Position numbers and translations under genes: made by a program | The notes under the pieces: model-generated | Databases searched by the model: none | Seen by the model: the letters and a program-made list of their open reading frames with translations, nothing else | Told to the model about the DNA's origin: nothing | Part shown: one piece after another, positions 26,665 to 34,027 of the stretch | How the letters are laid out: every line of letters starts with the position of its first letter | Numbering within the stretch: the first letter of the stretch is position 1 | From: an uncultured Clostridia bacterium | Lineage (GTDB): Bacteria; Bacillota; Clostridia; TANB77; CAG-508 | Length of the DNA: 39,773 bases | Reading direction: 5' to 3' | NCBI GenBank assembly: GCA_944392455.1 | Contig: CALXWP010000004.1 | Coordinates: forward strand, 82,870-122,642

Positions 26665-26700
26665 GCAAAAAAGAAAGTGCTTTTTTATTTCACTTTCTTT
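26665..26700 (-). terminator. Terminator after the radical SAM / DUF4186 unit
   Basis: On the minus strand AAAGAAAGTG pairs with CACTTTCTTT (26691-26700 with 26670-26679), 11-base loop, followed by TTTTGCTTTC. It separates this unit from the rest of the array. Confidence 0.8.
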
Positions 26701-26736
26701 ATCTTTAAATAACAATTTTATTAAAAATTTTTAAAA

Positions 26737-27099
26737 TTATATTAGCATTTCTTTTTCTATCCAAGCCATGATAACATTTACTATATAATCTACTTGTTCT
26801 TTACTAAGGTCTATTCCTGATTTGATTTTATGCCACTTATATAAACAACCTCTGCAACAAGTTGCTGTAGCATGTTGTGCAATAAATACAGGATGACCTC
26901 TCATTGGTGTTTGTTTTCCATCATTTGGTATATTTGCTGGTGCTAATCTTTTATTTATAAAATCATAAGCATGTTCTCTTATCTTATCCATGCCTTTTTC
27001 TTTAACATAGTCTTTATCTTTTTGTCTCAAATGGAATTTACTTCTAAAATTTGATTTTGATAAACTATTTAAAATATTTTCTATATTGTTTGGTTGCAC
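26737..27099 (-). CDS. DUF4186 family protein
   Basis: 120 residues from a GTG start at 27097-27099, chosen because AAGGAG lies 6 bases upstream; the frame extends further but overlaps the radical SAM gene. Strongly conserved family features: FRSKFHLRQKDKDYVKEKG, IPNDGKQTPMRGHPVFIAQH, ATATCCRGCLYKWH, and a C-terminal helix IVNVIMAWIEKEM. The CCxxC cluster (C81, C82, C85) with nearby His residues could bind a metal. Function of the family unknown. Next to a radical SAM gene with which it probably forms a unit. Confidence 0.88.
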   Translation of the reverse strand: MQPNNIENILNSLSKSNFRSKFHLRQKDKDYVKEKGMDKIREHAYDFINKRLAPANIPNDGKQTPMRGHPVFIAQHATATCCRGCLYKWHKIKSGIDLSKEQVDYIVNVIMAWIEKEMLI

Positions 27100-27121
27100 A
27101 TTTTTCTCCTTATATATTTTA

Positions 27122-28198
27122 TTATTCTCTTTCCACAGCACTCGTTAAATCTCCATGAAAGCCATAAACTTTCCTACATAATGGCTCTTTTCTTTTTCCT
27201 CCAGGTACCACTACTCTTTCTAGATCTTCATAAATACTATGTAGTTTTATCCCATACTTTTCCATTGTTTCTATACTCATTTCTTTAAAAGCTGGGCATG
27301 GTAATATCGTTCCATCATATTTAATATCTAGCTTTTCTGTTCCTGCTGTACATAAATGAGAAATTCTTCCATTTAGTGGTATTCCTATTCTAATATTTCC
27401 GCTAAATTGTTCACTTGCTCTACTTAATATAGTAGAAAATTCTCTTAATTCTTCATCACTTAACATTAACTCTTCTTTATTTTCTCGTCCTCTACCCTGT
27501 GGTACAAAATTTAGAATACTAATGCTATCTACTCCTGCAATTTCTAAGCATTCCATAATATCCGGTAATTGCCTATAATTTGGTTTCATTGGAATAAAAT
27601 GCACATCTATATTTAAGCCAACTCCTTTTGCACGTATTATAGAATCCATTAAATATGTATATAATCCTTTTCTTCCCATTAATTCACAATCAGTTTCTTC
27701 TTCAAATGCTTGCCAATCAAATACCATCTTGTCTAGTCCTAATCTCTTTAATTGCTCACACTCTTGTTTTGTCAATGCTCCAAAAGGCTTTTGCATTATG
27801 CTTCTATCATAATATGCTTTTACATTTCTTTTTAATCTTTCATTCCACGGTTCATGCTCTTCTATTTCTTGTAAATCTTTTTCACACTTGTCTTTCATAT
27901 ATTTTACAACATCTGTTGGTATAGCATCTGCTCTTTTAATTCCACTAGTAAATATAACTGTTCTAATACCTTGCTCTTTACAAAACTGTACCATTTCAAA
28001 TAAATCTGGATGTAAAAATGGTTCTCCTCCAGAAATAGATATTTCTCCTATTCCTCCATGATTCATAAAATACATTACTGTTCTTTTAAAATCTTCTAAT
28101 GATATTATTGTTTTTTCTTCTTGGGAAGAATTAGAAGAACAAAACTGGCATTTATTAGGACAAGTTTGTATAACTTCAAAACATAAATCTTTTAACAT
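27122..28198 (-). CDS. Radical SAM protein
   Basis: 358 residues. The [4Fe-4S]-binding CxxxCxxC motif is C13-PNK-C17-QF-C20, followed by ISISGGEPFLHPDL (57-60 GGEP, SAM binding). Three further cysteines near the C-terminus (C283, C301 in DGTILPCPAF, C341) resemble a reduced SPASM/twitch auxiliary-cluster region. Such enzymes generate a 5'-deoxyadenosyl radical for peptide, cofactor or nucleoside modification. No peptide precursor gene is evident nearby; its partner is more likely the DUF4186 gene just downstream (22-base gap). AGGAGAAAAA before the ATG. Confidence 0.9.
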   Translation of the reverse strand: MLKDLCFEVIQTCPNKCQFCSSNSSQEEKTIISLEDFKRTVMYFMNHGGIGEISISGGEPFLHPDLFEMVQFCKEQGIRTVIFTSGIKRADAIPTDVVKYMKDKCEKDLQEIEEHEPWNERLKRNVKAYYDRSIMQKPFGALTKQECEQLKRLGLDKMVFDWQAFEEETDCELMGRKGLYTYLMDSIIRAKGVGLNIDVHFIPMKPNYRQLPDIMECLEIAGVDSISILNFVPQGRGRENKEELMLSDEELREFSTILSRASEQFSGNIRIGIPLNGRISHLCTAGTEKLDIKYDGTILPCPAFKEMSIETMEKYGIKLHSIYEDLERVVVPGGKRKEPLCRKVYGFHGDLTSAVERE

Positions 28199-28227
28199 TT
28201 TTTCTCCTAATTAATAATTACTTCTAC

Positions 28228-28785
28228 TTATATCTTTCTTATCTTTTCATTTAACTTTCTATATATTTGTATCATTTTAGTCTCATTCGTGACCTCTAGA
28301 GCTTTATCAATATCAATCCATTCCACACCGCTATTTTCATCTTCCTTTATCTTTAGTACTTCGTTTTCATCAGCTTCTAATAAAAAACAACAATCTAAAT
28401 GTAAATGTGATGACACAAATTTTCCTCTTTTTATATGGCTATCTACTGTAAGAATTTGAATTCCATATATTCCATTACTTAATACTTTTAAATTTTTTAA
28501 TCCAGTTTCTTCTTCCGCTTCTTTTAATGCTACATGTAATAAATTACTATCTCCATCTGCATGTCCACCAGTCCATGCCCATGATTTATATATATTATGA
28601 TAAATCATTAACACTTTTGATCTCTCTTTATTTGTAATCCAGTTTGATGCAGTAAAATGACATATCTTATTTTCTCTTGTTAATACATCTTCAAATTTAT
28701 CTATACATTCAATCATTATTTTTTTGTCATTTTTTTCTTGCTCATTATATGGTTTATAATTTTCTATTTGTTCTTTTAAGTTCAT
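28228..28785 (-). CDS. Nudix hydrolase with a degenerate box
   Basis: 185 residues. The box region is WTGGHADGDSNLLHVALKEA, then EEETGL: the distal R-E-x2-E-E helix is K88-E89-A-E-E92-E93-T-G95, so the catalytic glutamates are kept. The first Glu of G-x5-E is Ser (S80) and Arg is Lys. The overall pattern (ICHFTASNWITNKERSKVLM, HLHLDCCFLLEADENE) is that of a known Nudix subgroup with the 'GGHADGD' form, so it may still be active. AAGAGGT site before the ATG. It ends 29 bases before the radical SAM start. Confidence 0.87.
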   Translation of the reverse strand: MNLKEQIENYKPYNEQEKNDKKIMIECIDKFEDVLTRENKICHFTASNWITNKERSKVLMIYHNIYKSWAWTGGHADGDSNLLHVALKEAEEETGLKNLKVLSNGIYGIQILTVDSHIKRGKFVSSHLHLDCCFLLEADENEVLKIKEDENSGVEWIDIDKALEVTNETKMIQIYRKLNEKIRKI

Positions 28786-28861
28786 TTTATTATTACCTCT
28801 TTATATTTATTTGCATATAATTAATTTTTACTTAATTGTTATTTAAAAAATCTATGATCTA

Positions 28862-29710
28862 TTATTTATATTTTATGACATTAACTATTTTTTTCAATAC
28901 TTTCACTGTATTCTCATAGCTAATATCTTCTGCATAACTAAATTTACTTTGATAGTTTTTCCAATGTTCTTTAAGCACTTCACTATCTTTTATAACTTCC
29001 ATTATTTCATCTATATTATTTAATTTCTCAATAGATCCTCTATACTCAAATTTCTTTATAATAGCTTGTTTTAACAATTTCTTATCAAAATTCTTCTGTT
29101 GTGTTGTCCATAAAATATAAATGTCATAAAAATCCCTTGCTCTTGTAGTATCAACATTTCTTGATATAATTGTTTCAAATTTATCTGCTATAACAGTCTC
29201 CATATTATATACTAATATTTCAATAGATCTGTCTTCAAACATTAAATCAAATTTGTATTTTATTTCTTTAGGTGGAATCACATCTCCTGTTGTTATATCT
29301 AATTTCATAGGTACATCTAACTTATCAAACTTCGCATCTAATGATAATCTATATCCACCATATTCGTCTTCTTGCCTTATTTCTTTTATTCCTTTAAATT
29401 CAAAAGTTACACCATCATCTAAATCTATTTTAAATATATCGCCTAAAATATTTTCAAGATTATCTTTTTCTAAATCCAAACCTTTTATTGTTGCATCCAT
29501 ATCTAGTGTATTTCTCATATCTATTCCAACTATAGCTGTTATTAACATTCCACCTTTTAATATAAATTTATATTTATATTTTTATACAGAAATTCTTTCT
29601 AGTAGTCTCTCTAGCATATGGTTTTGTAAGATAATATATTCATTCACATCAACTCTTGCCGACATATTTTTTATCCACGCTTTTAGTTGTGCTCTATTTT
29701 TAGCTATCAT
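28862..29710 (-). pseudogene. abiEii: AbiEii/AbiGii-family nucleotidyltransferase toxin with a premature stop
   Basis: The family start is intact: GGAGG and ATG at 29708-29710, reading MIAKNRAQLKAWIKNMSARV, then ILQNHMLERLLERISV. An in-frame TAA (29582-29584, codon 43) follows, and the same frame continues KYKYKFILKGGMLITAIVGI, then DMRNTLDMDATIKGL and the rest of the domain to 28862. The full frame is 282 residues, a normal AbiEii length. The next ATG (29546-29548) lies just after the KGG nucleotidyltransferase motif, so a restart product would lack it. The C-terminal domain (ETVIADKFETIISRN, TRARDFYDIYILW) is intact. Overlaps the antitoxin stop by 4 bases. Likely inactivated toxin, or stop readthrough. 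Confidence 0.85.
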
Positions 29711-30300
29711 AGCAAAACCTCCAGATATTTTCTTAGTTCATCTTCTATATTAAATATTTTTGCATATTTATGTAATTTAATGGATTTTCTATCTTTTATC
29801 TCAGCATATCTTTTCATTGCATCTGTAAATAGAGCTATTTCAATTTTCTTTTTATTCCTTATAATGTCACATATTGTTCTTTCTAATTCATAAACTTTTA
29901 CTTTATTCCCATAAGGCGTTTTCATTTCTGTGATACCCATTTCATATAGTTCTTCTTTTAAATAGAAAAATTGATAATTTTTATTTTTTAACAATTTTGT
30001 ATTATAGTAACTTGGTATTGTTAATTGATATTTTATAGGTGTTCTATCGCATAAATCATGAAAATATAAAGCTGTTTCATGAGAGAATATTCCTTTTTTA
30101 CAAATTGCTTGTGTAATAAAGTATTCATCTTCAAATGTATCTGCTTCTATATATGTTCCTCTTGCTACTCTCTCTATTAATCCTCTTTCTATCATTCTCG
30201 TTAAAACCTTATTGTTAATCCCTAAATCTTCTACTTGGTATGTTTCAATTACTCCATTATTCTTTTTTAATAATTTTTCTACCTTTTGTATATCATCCAT
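29707..30300 (-). CDS. abiEi: AbiEi-family antitoxin / autorepressor
   Basis: 197 residues from the ATG at 30298-30300 (AAGGAGA upstream); the frame is open further but lies over the promoter. N-terminal winged helix: DDIQKVEKLLKKNNGVIETY, then VLTRMIERGLIERVARGTYI (AbiEi_4-type helix-turn-helix), followed by the ICKKGIFSHETALYFHDLCD and IKYQLTIPSYYNTKLL core and the C-terminal antitoxin region (ERTICDIIRNKKKIEIALFT). In AbiE systems this protein represses its own operon and neutralises the toxin. Directly upstream of the disrupted toxin gene. Confidence 0.9.
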   Translation of the reverse strand: MDDIQKVEKLLKKNNGVIETYQVEDLGINNKVLTRMIERGLIERVARGTYIEADTFEDEYFITQAICKKGIFSHETALYFHDLCDRTPIKYQLTIPSYYNTKLLKNKNYQFFYLKEELYEMGITEMKTPYGNKVKVYELERTICDIIRNKKKIEIALFTDAMKRYAEIKDRKSIKLHKYAKIFNIEDELRKYLEVLL

Positions 30301-30315
30301 CACTATTTCTCCTTT

Positions 30316-30361
30316 GCCGTTTTCATTCGTAAATATTGTATCATTTACGAATGAAAGCGGC
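30316..30361 (-). promoter_or_regulatory. AbiE promoter under a long palindromic operator
   Basis: Two 19-base arms, 30316-30334 and 30343-30361, are reverse complements with a single mismatch and an 8-base centre. On the minus strand the promoter is TTGCCG (30358-30363), 17 bases, TACAAT (30335-30340): the -10 box is the palindrome centre and the arms cover the -35 side and the start site. This is the position expected for AbiEi autorepression. Confidence 0.85.
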
Positions 30362-30363
30362 AA

Positions 30364-30743
30364 GTATTTCTTATAATTCTTATAATTTTTTAAAGTAATA
30401 TATTTTTTTATTACATTCCAGTTATATCAAGCATTTTTTCACTTTTATTATTCTGTATTTCTTCTGTGTTTTTTTAACTTTTACAGAGAAATATAAAACT
30501 TATTTTCTATATGTTTACGAGATACACTTTGTATCTCTTTCCTGCCTTTTAATAGTATTATTAATTTATTTTTGATTTTTAATTTTATAAGTCAAATTTT
30601 TTTGTTTTTTGATCTATAGATTTTTTATAGCACGGATTTTTTCATTTTTTCGTTCCATAAAAATTTATAGCACGGAAAATCAAAAAAATCCGTGCTATAA
30701 ATTTTTTTAAAACGATTTTTTAATATTTTACGTTTTATAATTT
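30364..30743. other. Intergenic region with hairpins, no gene
   Basis: About 380 very AT-rich bases between the AbiE promoter and the Fic gene. It holds a short stem GAGATACA-CTT-TGTATCTC (30519-30537) and the three-copy repeat at 30624-30704, described separately. No open frame with a ribosome site was seen. Confidence 0.7.
30624..30708 (-). terminator. Double terminator built from three copies of one sequence
   Basis: TTTATAGCACGGA occurs at 30624 and 30664, and inverted at 30689-30701. Copies 2 and 3 form a 16-bp stem (30661-30676 with 30689-30704) with a T-run on both strands. Copy 1 matches the inverse of copy 3 over 19 bases, so copy 3 can instead pair with copy 1. Read on the minus strand this follows the Fic stop codon at 30744 and would end that transcript. 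Confidence 0.8.
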
Positions 30744-31880
30744 TTATTTTAAAAACAAATCAATATATTTTTGAAAAGCAAATACTTGATTTCTACTATA
30801 TCCAGTTGTTTCTATAATAATATTCTTTTCTTTTAATGCATTAATACATACATTTAAAGTTGTTGGTTTTATATCTATTAACTCTAATATTTTCTTTCTT
30901 GAAACAATTGGTTCATCATACAATACATCTAATACTTTTTTAGCATTTTCTGGTTTTACTGGTAAATCCATTATAACTTTATCCATTTCCATTGTAAGCT
31001 CAACTACATTTCTAAATTTTTCTTTTGCTGTTTTTGAGGTTTCTATAACCGCTTCTAAGAAAAATTTAATCCAAGCTATCATATCATTATGAGTTCTTAC
31101 TCTTGTTAGCATATCATAATATGTATCTTTATTTCTTTCGATGTAATCAGAAATATATAAACAAGATTTATCAAGCATTCCTTTGCTTTGAATATATAAT
31201 GGTATAAGTAGTCTTCCTATTCTTCCATTGCCATCTAAAAATGGATGTATTGACTCAAATTGGTAATGTAAAATAGCAATTTTTATTAAGTCTGGTGTAT
31301 CTATTTCTTCATTATTTATAAATTTTTCAAAATCTGTTAAGCATTCTGCAATTTCTGTATGTGGTGGTGGAACATATACAGCATTACTCGGCATACTTCC
31401 TCCAATCCAGTTTTGTGATGTTCTAAATTCTCCTGGCGTTTTACGTTCTCCACGAACTCCTTGCATTAATATTTTATGAAGTTCTCTTATTAGTCTAGTG
31501 CATACTGGAAAACCTGCTCTTATTCTTTCTACACCATAGTTTGTAGCTTTTACATAGTTTTGTACTTCTTCCCAATCATCTCTCTTTTCTGGGGTAATAT
31601 CTGTTACATCTAATAAATCTTCTTCTACTGTCGTTCTTGTTCCCTCAATTCTACTTGATTTATTAGCCTCAATTTTCACATGCATTTTAATATATAAATC
31701 TACATTTGGTATCAATAATGAATATGCATTTAACTCTCCAATTTGTCTGTTAGCTTCTGCCAATAGTTTGTCCAATTTAGTATCATCCCATCCCCAGTTA
31801 TAGTTTATCTTACTAGGAATAAATGCTTTGTAGTCATTCATTTTTACATATTCGCCTGATTTGTATTCTTCTAACTTCAT
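30744..31880 (-). CDS. Fic family protein (AMPylase-type) with N-terminal inhibitory helix
   Basis: 378 residues from the ATG at 31878-31880 (AGGA 10 bases upstream). Fic enzymes usually transfer AMP from ATP to target proteins. An N-terminal Fic_N region contains the inhibitory motif S-x3-E-G (SSRIEGT, E79-G80), class II layout. The core has the catalytic HPFLDGNGRIGR motif (H212). The C-terminal 70 residues form a winged helix (ENAKKVLDVLYDEPIVSRKK, then PTTLNVCINALKEKNII), as in chromosomal Fic regulators. It seems intact. Upstream is the flavoprotein gene, downstream the triple-repeat terminator. Confidence 0.93.
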   Translation of the reverse strand: MKLEEYKSGEYVKMNDYKAFIPSKINYNWGWDDTKLDKLLAEANRQIGELNAYSLLIPNVDLYIKMHVKIEANKSSRIEGTRTTVEEDLLDVTDITPEKRDDWEEVQNYVKATNYGVERIRAGFPVCTRLIRELHKILMQGVRGERKTPGEFRTSQNWIGGSMPSNAVYVPPPHTEIAECLTDFEKFINNEEIDTPDLIKIAILHYQFESIHPFLDGNGRIGRLLIPLYIQSKGMLDKSCLYISDYIERNKDTYYDMLTRVRTHNDMIAWIKFFLEAVIETSKTAKEKFRNVVELTMEMDKVIMDLPVKPENAKKVLDVLYDEPIVSRKKILELIDIKPTTLNVCINALKEKNIIIETTGYSRNQVFAFQKYIDLFLK

Positions 31881-31923
31881 ATATATCACTTCCTATCAAT
31901 TCTTTTTTAATTTTCCATTTGAT

Positions 31924-32475
31924 TTAGTTGTCTTCTATTTTTTCTTTTAATTTTTCAATAATTTGCTCATAGTTATCATACATTTTAGTTACATCATCTA
32001 TGGTTTCTATATCTCCACTAGTAAAATTTTTCAAAAATATAGTTTTAAAGCCCATAAACTCCCCAATACTCTCAAAATATTCTTTTATATTTCTAGCAAT
32101 ATCCTTATTTTCTTCTTCATTCATTTGTCCAACTGTTATTAAATATATTGTTTTTCCTTTTAATAAGTCATCATGCCAAGAAAACGGATTAAATCTATCT
32201 ATTACATTTTTTAGTAATCCTGTTATGTGATTCATATAAATAGGACTGGCAATTACTATTTTATCTGCTCTCAAAATTTCTTTATATATTTCTTGCATAT
32301 CATCATCTATTACACAATATTCTTTTAACTCATTCATACAAGCATTACACCCTAAGCAGTAATTTATACTTTTATCTGATAATTCAATTAACTTATCATC
32401 TTTGTTTTTTAGATCATTTAATATTTTAGAGCAATTTCCTTTTCTATTGCTTCCATTTATATATAAAACTTTCAT
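31924..32475 (-). CDS. Iron-sulfur flavoprotein / flavodoxin-like NAD(P)H:FMN reductase
   Basis: 183 residues. MKVLYINGSNRKGNCSKIL is the FMN phosphate loop. C40-LG-C43-NA-C46 and C54 form the compact cysteine motif of archaeal/clostridial iron-sulfur flavoproteins. IVIASPIYMNHITGLLKNVI, then DRFNPFSW, is the typical second FMN-binding region. These proteins carry electrons between ferredoxin-like donors and oxidised compounds. AGGAGAAG before the ATG. Last gene before the Fic gene on the minus strand, 43 bases away. Confidence 0.88.
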   Translation of the reverse strand: MKVLYINGSNRKGNCSKILNDLKNKDDKLIELSDKSINYCLGCNACMNELKEYCVIDDDMQEIYKEILRADKIVIASPIYMNHITGLLKNVIDRFNPFSWHDDLLKGKTIYLITVGQMNEEENKDIARNIKEYFESIGEFMGFKTIFLKNFTSGDIETIDDVTKMYDNYEQIIEKLKEKIEDN

Positions 32476-32516
32476 ATTCTTCTCCTACTAATCAAATATT
32501 ATATGTTTTTAATTTT

Positions 32517-32606
32517 TCAATATATTCTACATTCTACTACTCTTAACATGTGCATTTGTAAATTTTCTGGTAAGTGATATTTTTTATAAATTTCTATAAT
32601 ATTCAT
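32517..32606 (-). pseudogene. Remnant of an HD-domain phosphohydrolase N-terminus
   Basis: A 29-residue frame begins with ATG one base after the stop of the NTF2-like gene and reads MNIIEIYKKYHLPENLQMHM, then LRVVECRIY and stop. This is the start of HD-domain proteins whose first metal His lies in N-L-Q-x-H-M-x-R-V; nothing of the remaining fold follows. Very short, so identification rests on that one motif. Confidence 0.5.
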
Positions 32607-32607
32607 T

Positions 32608-32952
32608 TTATTTAATCATCTCCCAACTCTTGAAGTAAACACATTCTAAATTTGCATTAAATTTTATTTCATATATACCATCAAATTCTTCATCATTTTG
32701 CTTTAATATCCACTCTGCAATAACTGTATAACCATCTATTGCTAATAATTTAATTTCTATCTTTTCTATATTTTCGTTCTTTACATGTTGCCATTCTTGA
32801 TTAATTTCTTCAATAGTTGTATAAGGTTTCATAAATGGTGTTTCTTGATAAAAAGTAGTTTTATTGAATAAAGCAACTGCTTTTTCTATATCTTTATTAA
32901 ACCAATATTCTTTTAGTTTATTTAGCCAATCATTCACAAATTCTACATTCAT
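32608..32952 (-). CDS. NTF2/SnoaL-like fold protein
   Basis: 114 residues from the ATG at 32950-32952 (AAAGGAACAG upstream). Begins MNVEFVNDWLNKLKEYWFNK, then DIEKAVALFNKTTFYQETPF, followed by a curved-sheet pattern (IEKIEIKLLAIDGYTVIAEW, FDGIYEIKFNANLECVYFKS). This is the cone-shaped NTF2-like fold used by SnoaL isomerases, ketosteroid isomerases and DUF4440 proteins. Asp and His of active SnoaL enzymes are not obvious. Function unknown. Confidence 0.8.
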   Translation of the reverse strand: MNVEFVNDWLNKLKEYWFNKDIEKAVALFNKTTFYQETPFMKPYTTIEEINQEWQHVKNENIEKIEIKLLAIDGYTVIAEWILKQNDEEFDGIYEIKFNANLECVYFKSWEMIK

Positions 32953-33033
32953 ATAATCTGTTCCTTTCACTCAATAGTTTTTTCTAATTTTTTCTTTAAC
33001 TATTTCTCCTAATTCTCCATAATGTAAAAATTT

Positions 33034-33623
33034 CTAGTCAGAATTCAAAGCTCTTAATTCTTCTTCAATATTTTCCCATGGATAAACAGAAACTAAATTA
33101 TAATTAATATTTAATTTTTTACATTCATCTTCTGATAATTCTTTCATTTCATTAGTCATCATTGCCCAAGTTGTAAAACAAACATTGTTAACACTATTTC
33201 TATATGTGTAATCTCTCGTTAGCGATACATAAATGATTTTCACATTGTCTCCGAATTTTTTTCTAATCATATCAACAGCTATATTGGCTGTTTTTCCTGT
33301 AACATGATTACCTTCAACAAGCAATATACACTCATTACTATCTATATTTGTATTTTTAACATAATCTAGTCCTATTTTCTTATCTATATTATGTGTTTCA
33401 TAATTATATTTTAATTGAATTCGTAACATATCAATAACATCAAATAAATGTGAAAATATTATGCTGGAATTCCTCCTCCTCGCATAATAGGAACAATATA
33501 TTTTATTTTAAGATTAGTTTTGATTAAATAATTGTTTACCTCTTTATAAATTTTATTAATATAATTATCTATTCTGTTCCAAGAAATTAAATCTAAATCT
33601 TTTTCATTATATATGTATTTCAT
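33034..33623 (-). pseudogene. Phosphoribosyltransferase-domain protein, frameshifted
   Basis: The ATG at 33621-33623 opens MKYIYNEKDLDLISWNRIDN, then IKYIVPIMRGGGIPA and a TAA at 33459-33461. In the next frame the fold goes on: IIFSHLFDVIDMLRIQLKYN, then ECILLVEGNHVTGKTANIAV and CFTTWAMMTNE to 33034. R-G-G and L-V-E-x-N-x-V-T-G-K-T are the pyrophosphate and PRPP-loop motifs of type I phosphoribosyltransferases (Asp/Glu pair as E-G). Adding one base after the alanine GC restores a 196-residue protein. So a single-base deletion, or a sequencing slip, breaks the gene. Confidence 0.8.
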
Positions 33624-33726
33624 TATCTTTTCCCTCTAACTTTCTTCCTACACTATATCACAAATTTACATTCACCTCAACAAAATCCCTAAAATTTGCA
33701 CTAAATATATTGGATTTTTGGGCAAA

Positions 33727-33755
33727 AAATAAAGCACCTTTAAAGGCACTTTACT
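33727..33755 (-). terminator. Terminator-like hairpin
   Basis: Read on the minus strand AAGTGCC-TTTAAA-GGTGCTT (with G-T pairs) is followed by TATTTTTT. It lies downstream of a stretch with gene remnants rather than of an intact gene. Confidence 0.6.
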
Positions 33756-34027
33756 TAGGATTCTCTTTAACTTTTAAATTTTATTTTTTAAATTCATATG
33801 TTCATCAACATTTGGCCATATCATATGGGTACTGACCATAGATATATAATCTCTGCAATTCACTCACAGCAACTATTATATCGGTTTTAAAAATTCATTT
33901 TATATGTTTCCACACTCCATATCTAAAACAACCTTAACATTAATTTCAGAATTTTGTACTTTTTCTAGACCAAATCTACCTCTTTTATGAAACATTATTG
34001 TATCTTGAAAGCTAGTAAATTCAGGCA
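33756..34027 (-). other. Non-genic stretch with possible gene remnants
   Basis: No intact gene. On the minus strand, a frame overlapping the end of rlmD and continuing past its stop reads PEFTSFQDTIMFHKRGRFGL, then EKVQNSEINVKVVLDMECGN and stop. A second fragment nearer the terminator reads CRDYISMVSTHMIWPNVDEH, then MNLKNKI and stop. Both look protein-like and the second is followed at once by a terminator. They may be the tail of a lost gene; I do not recognise the families. Confidence 0.4.

Noticed and set aside
27122..28198. RiPP biosynthesis cluster around the radical SAM gene
   Set aside because: No precursor peptide-like gene, peptidase or exporter was found nearby; the neighbours are Nudix and DUF4186 genes.
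17817..28785. Integron cassette array with attC sites
   Set aside because: No repeated imperfect palindromes were seen between the genes and no integrase is in the window.
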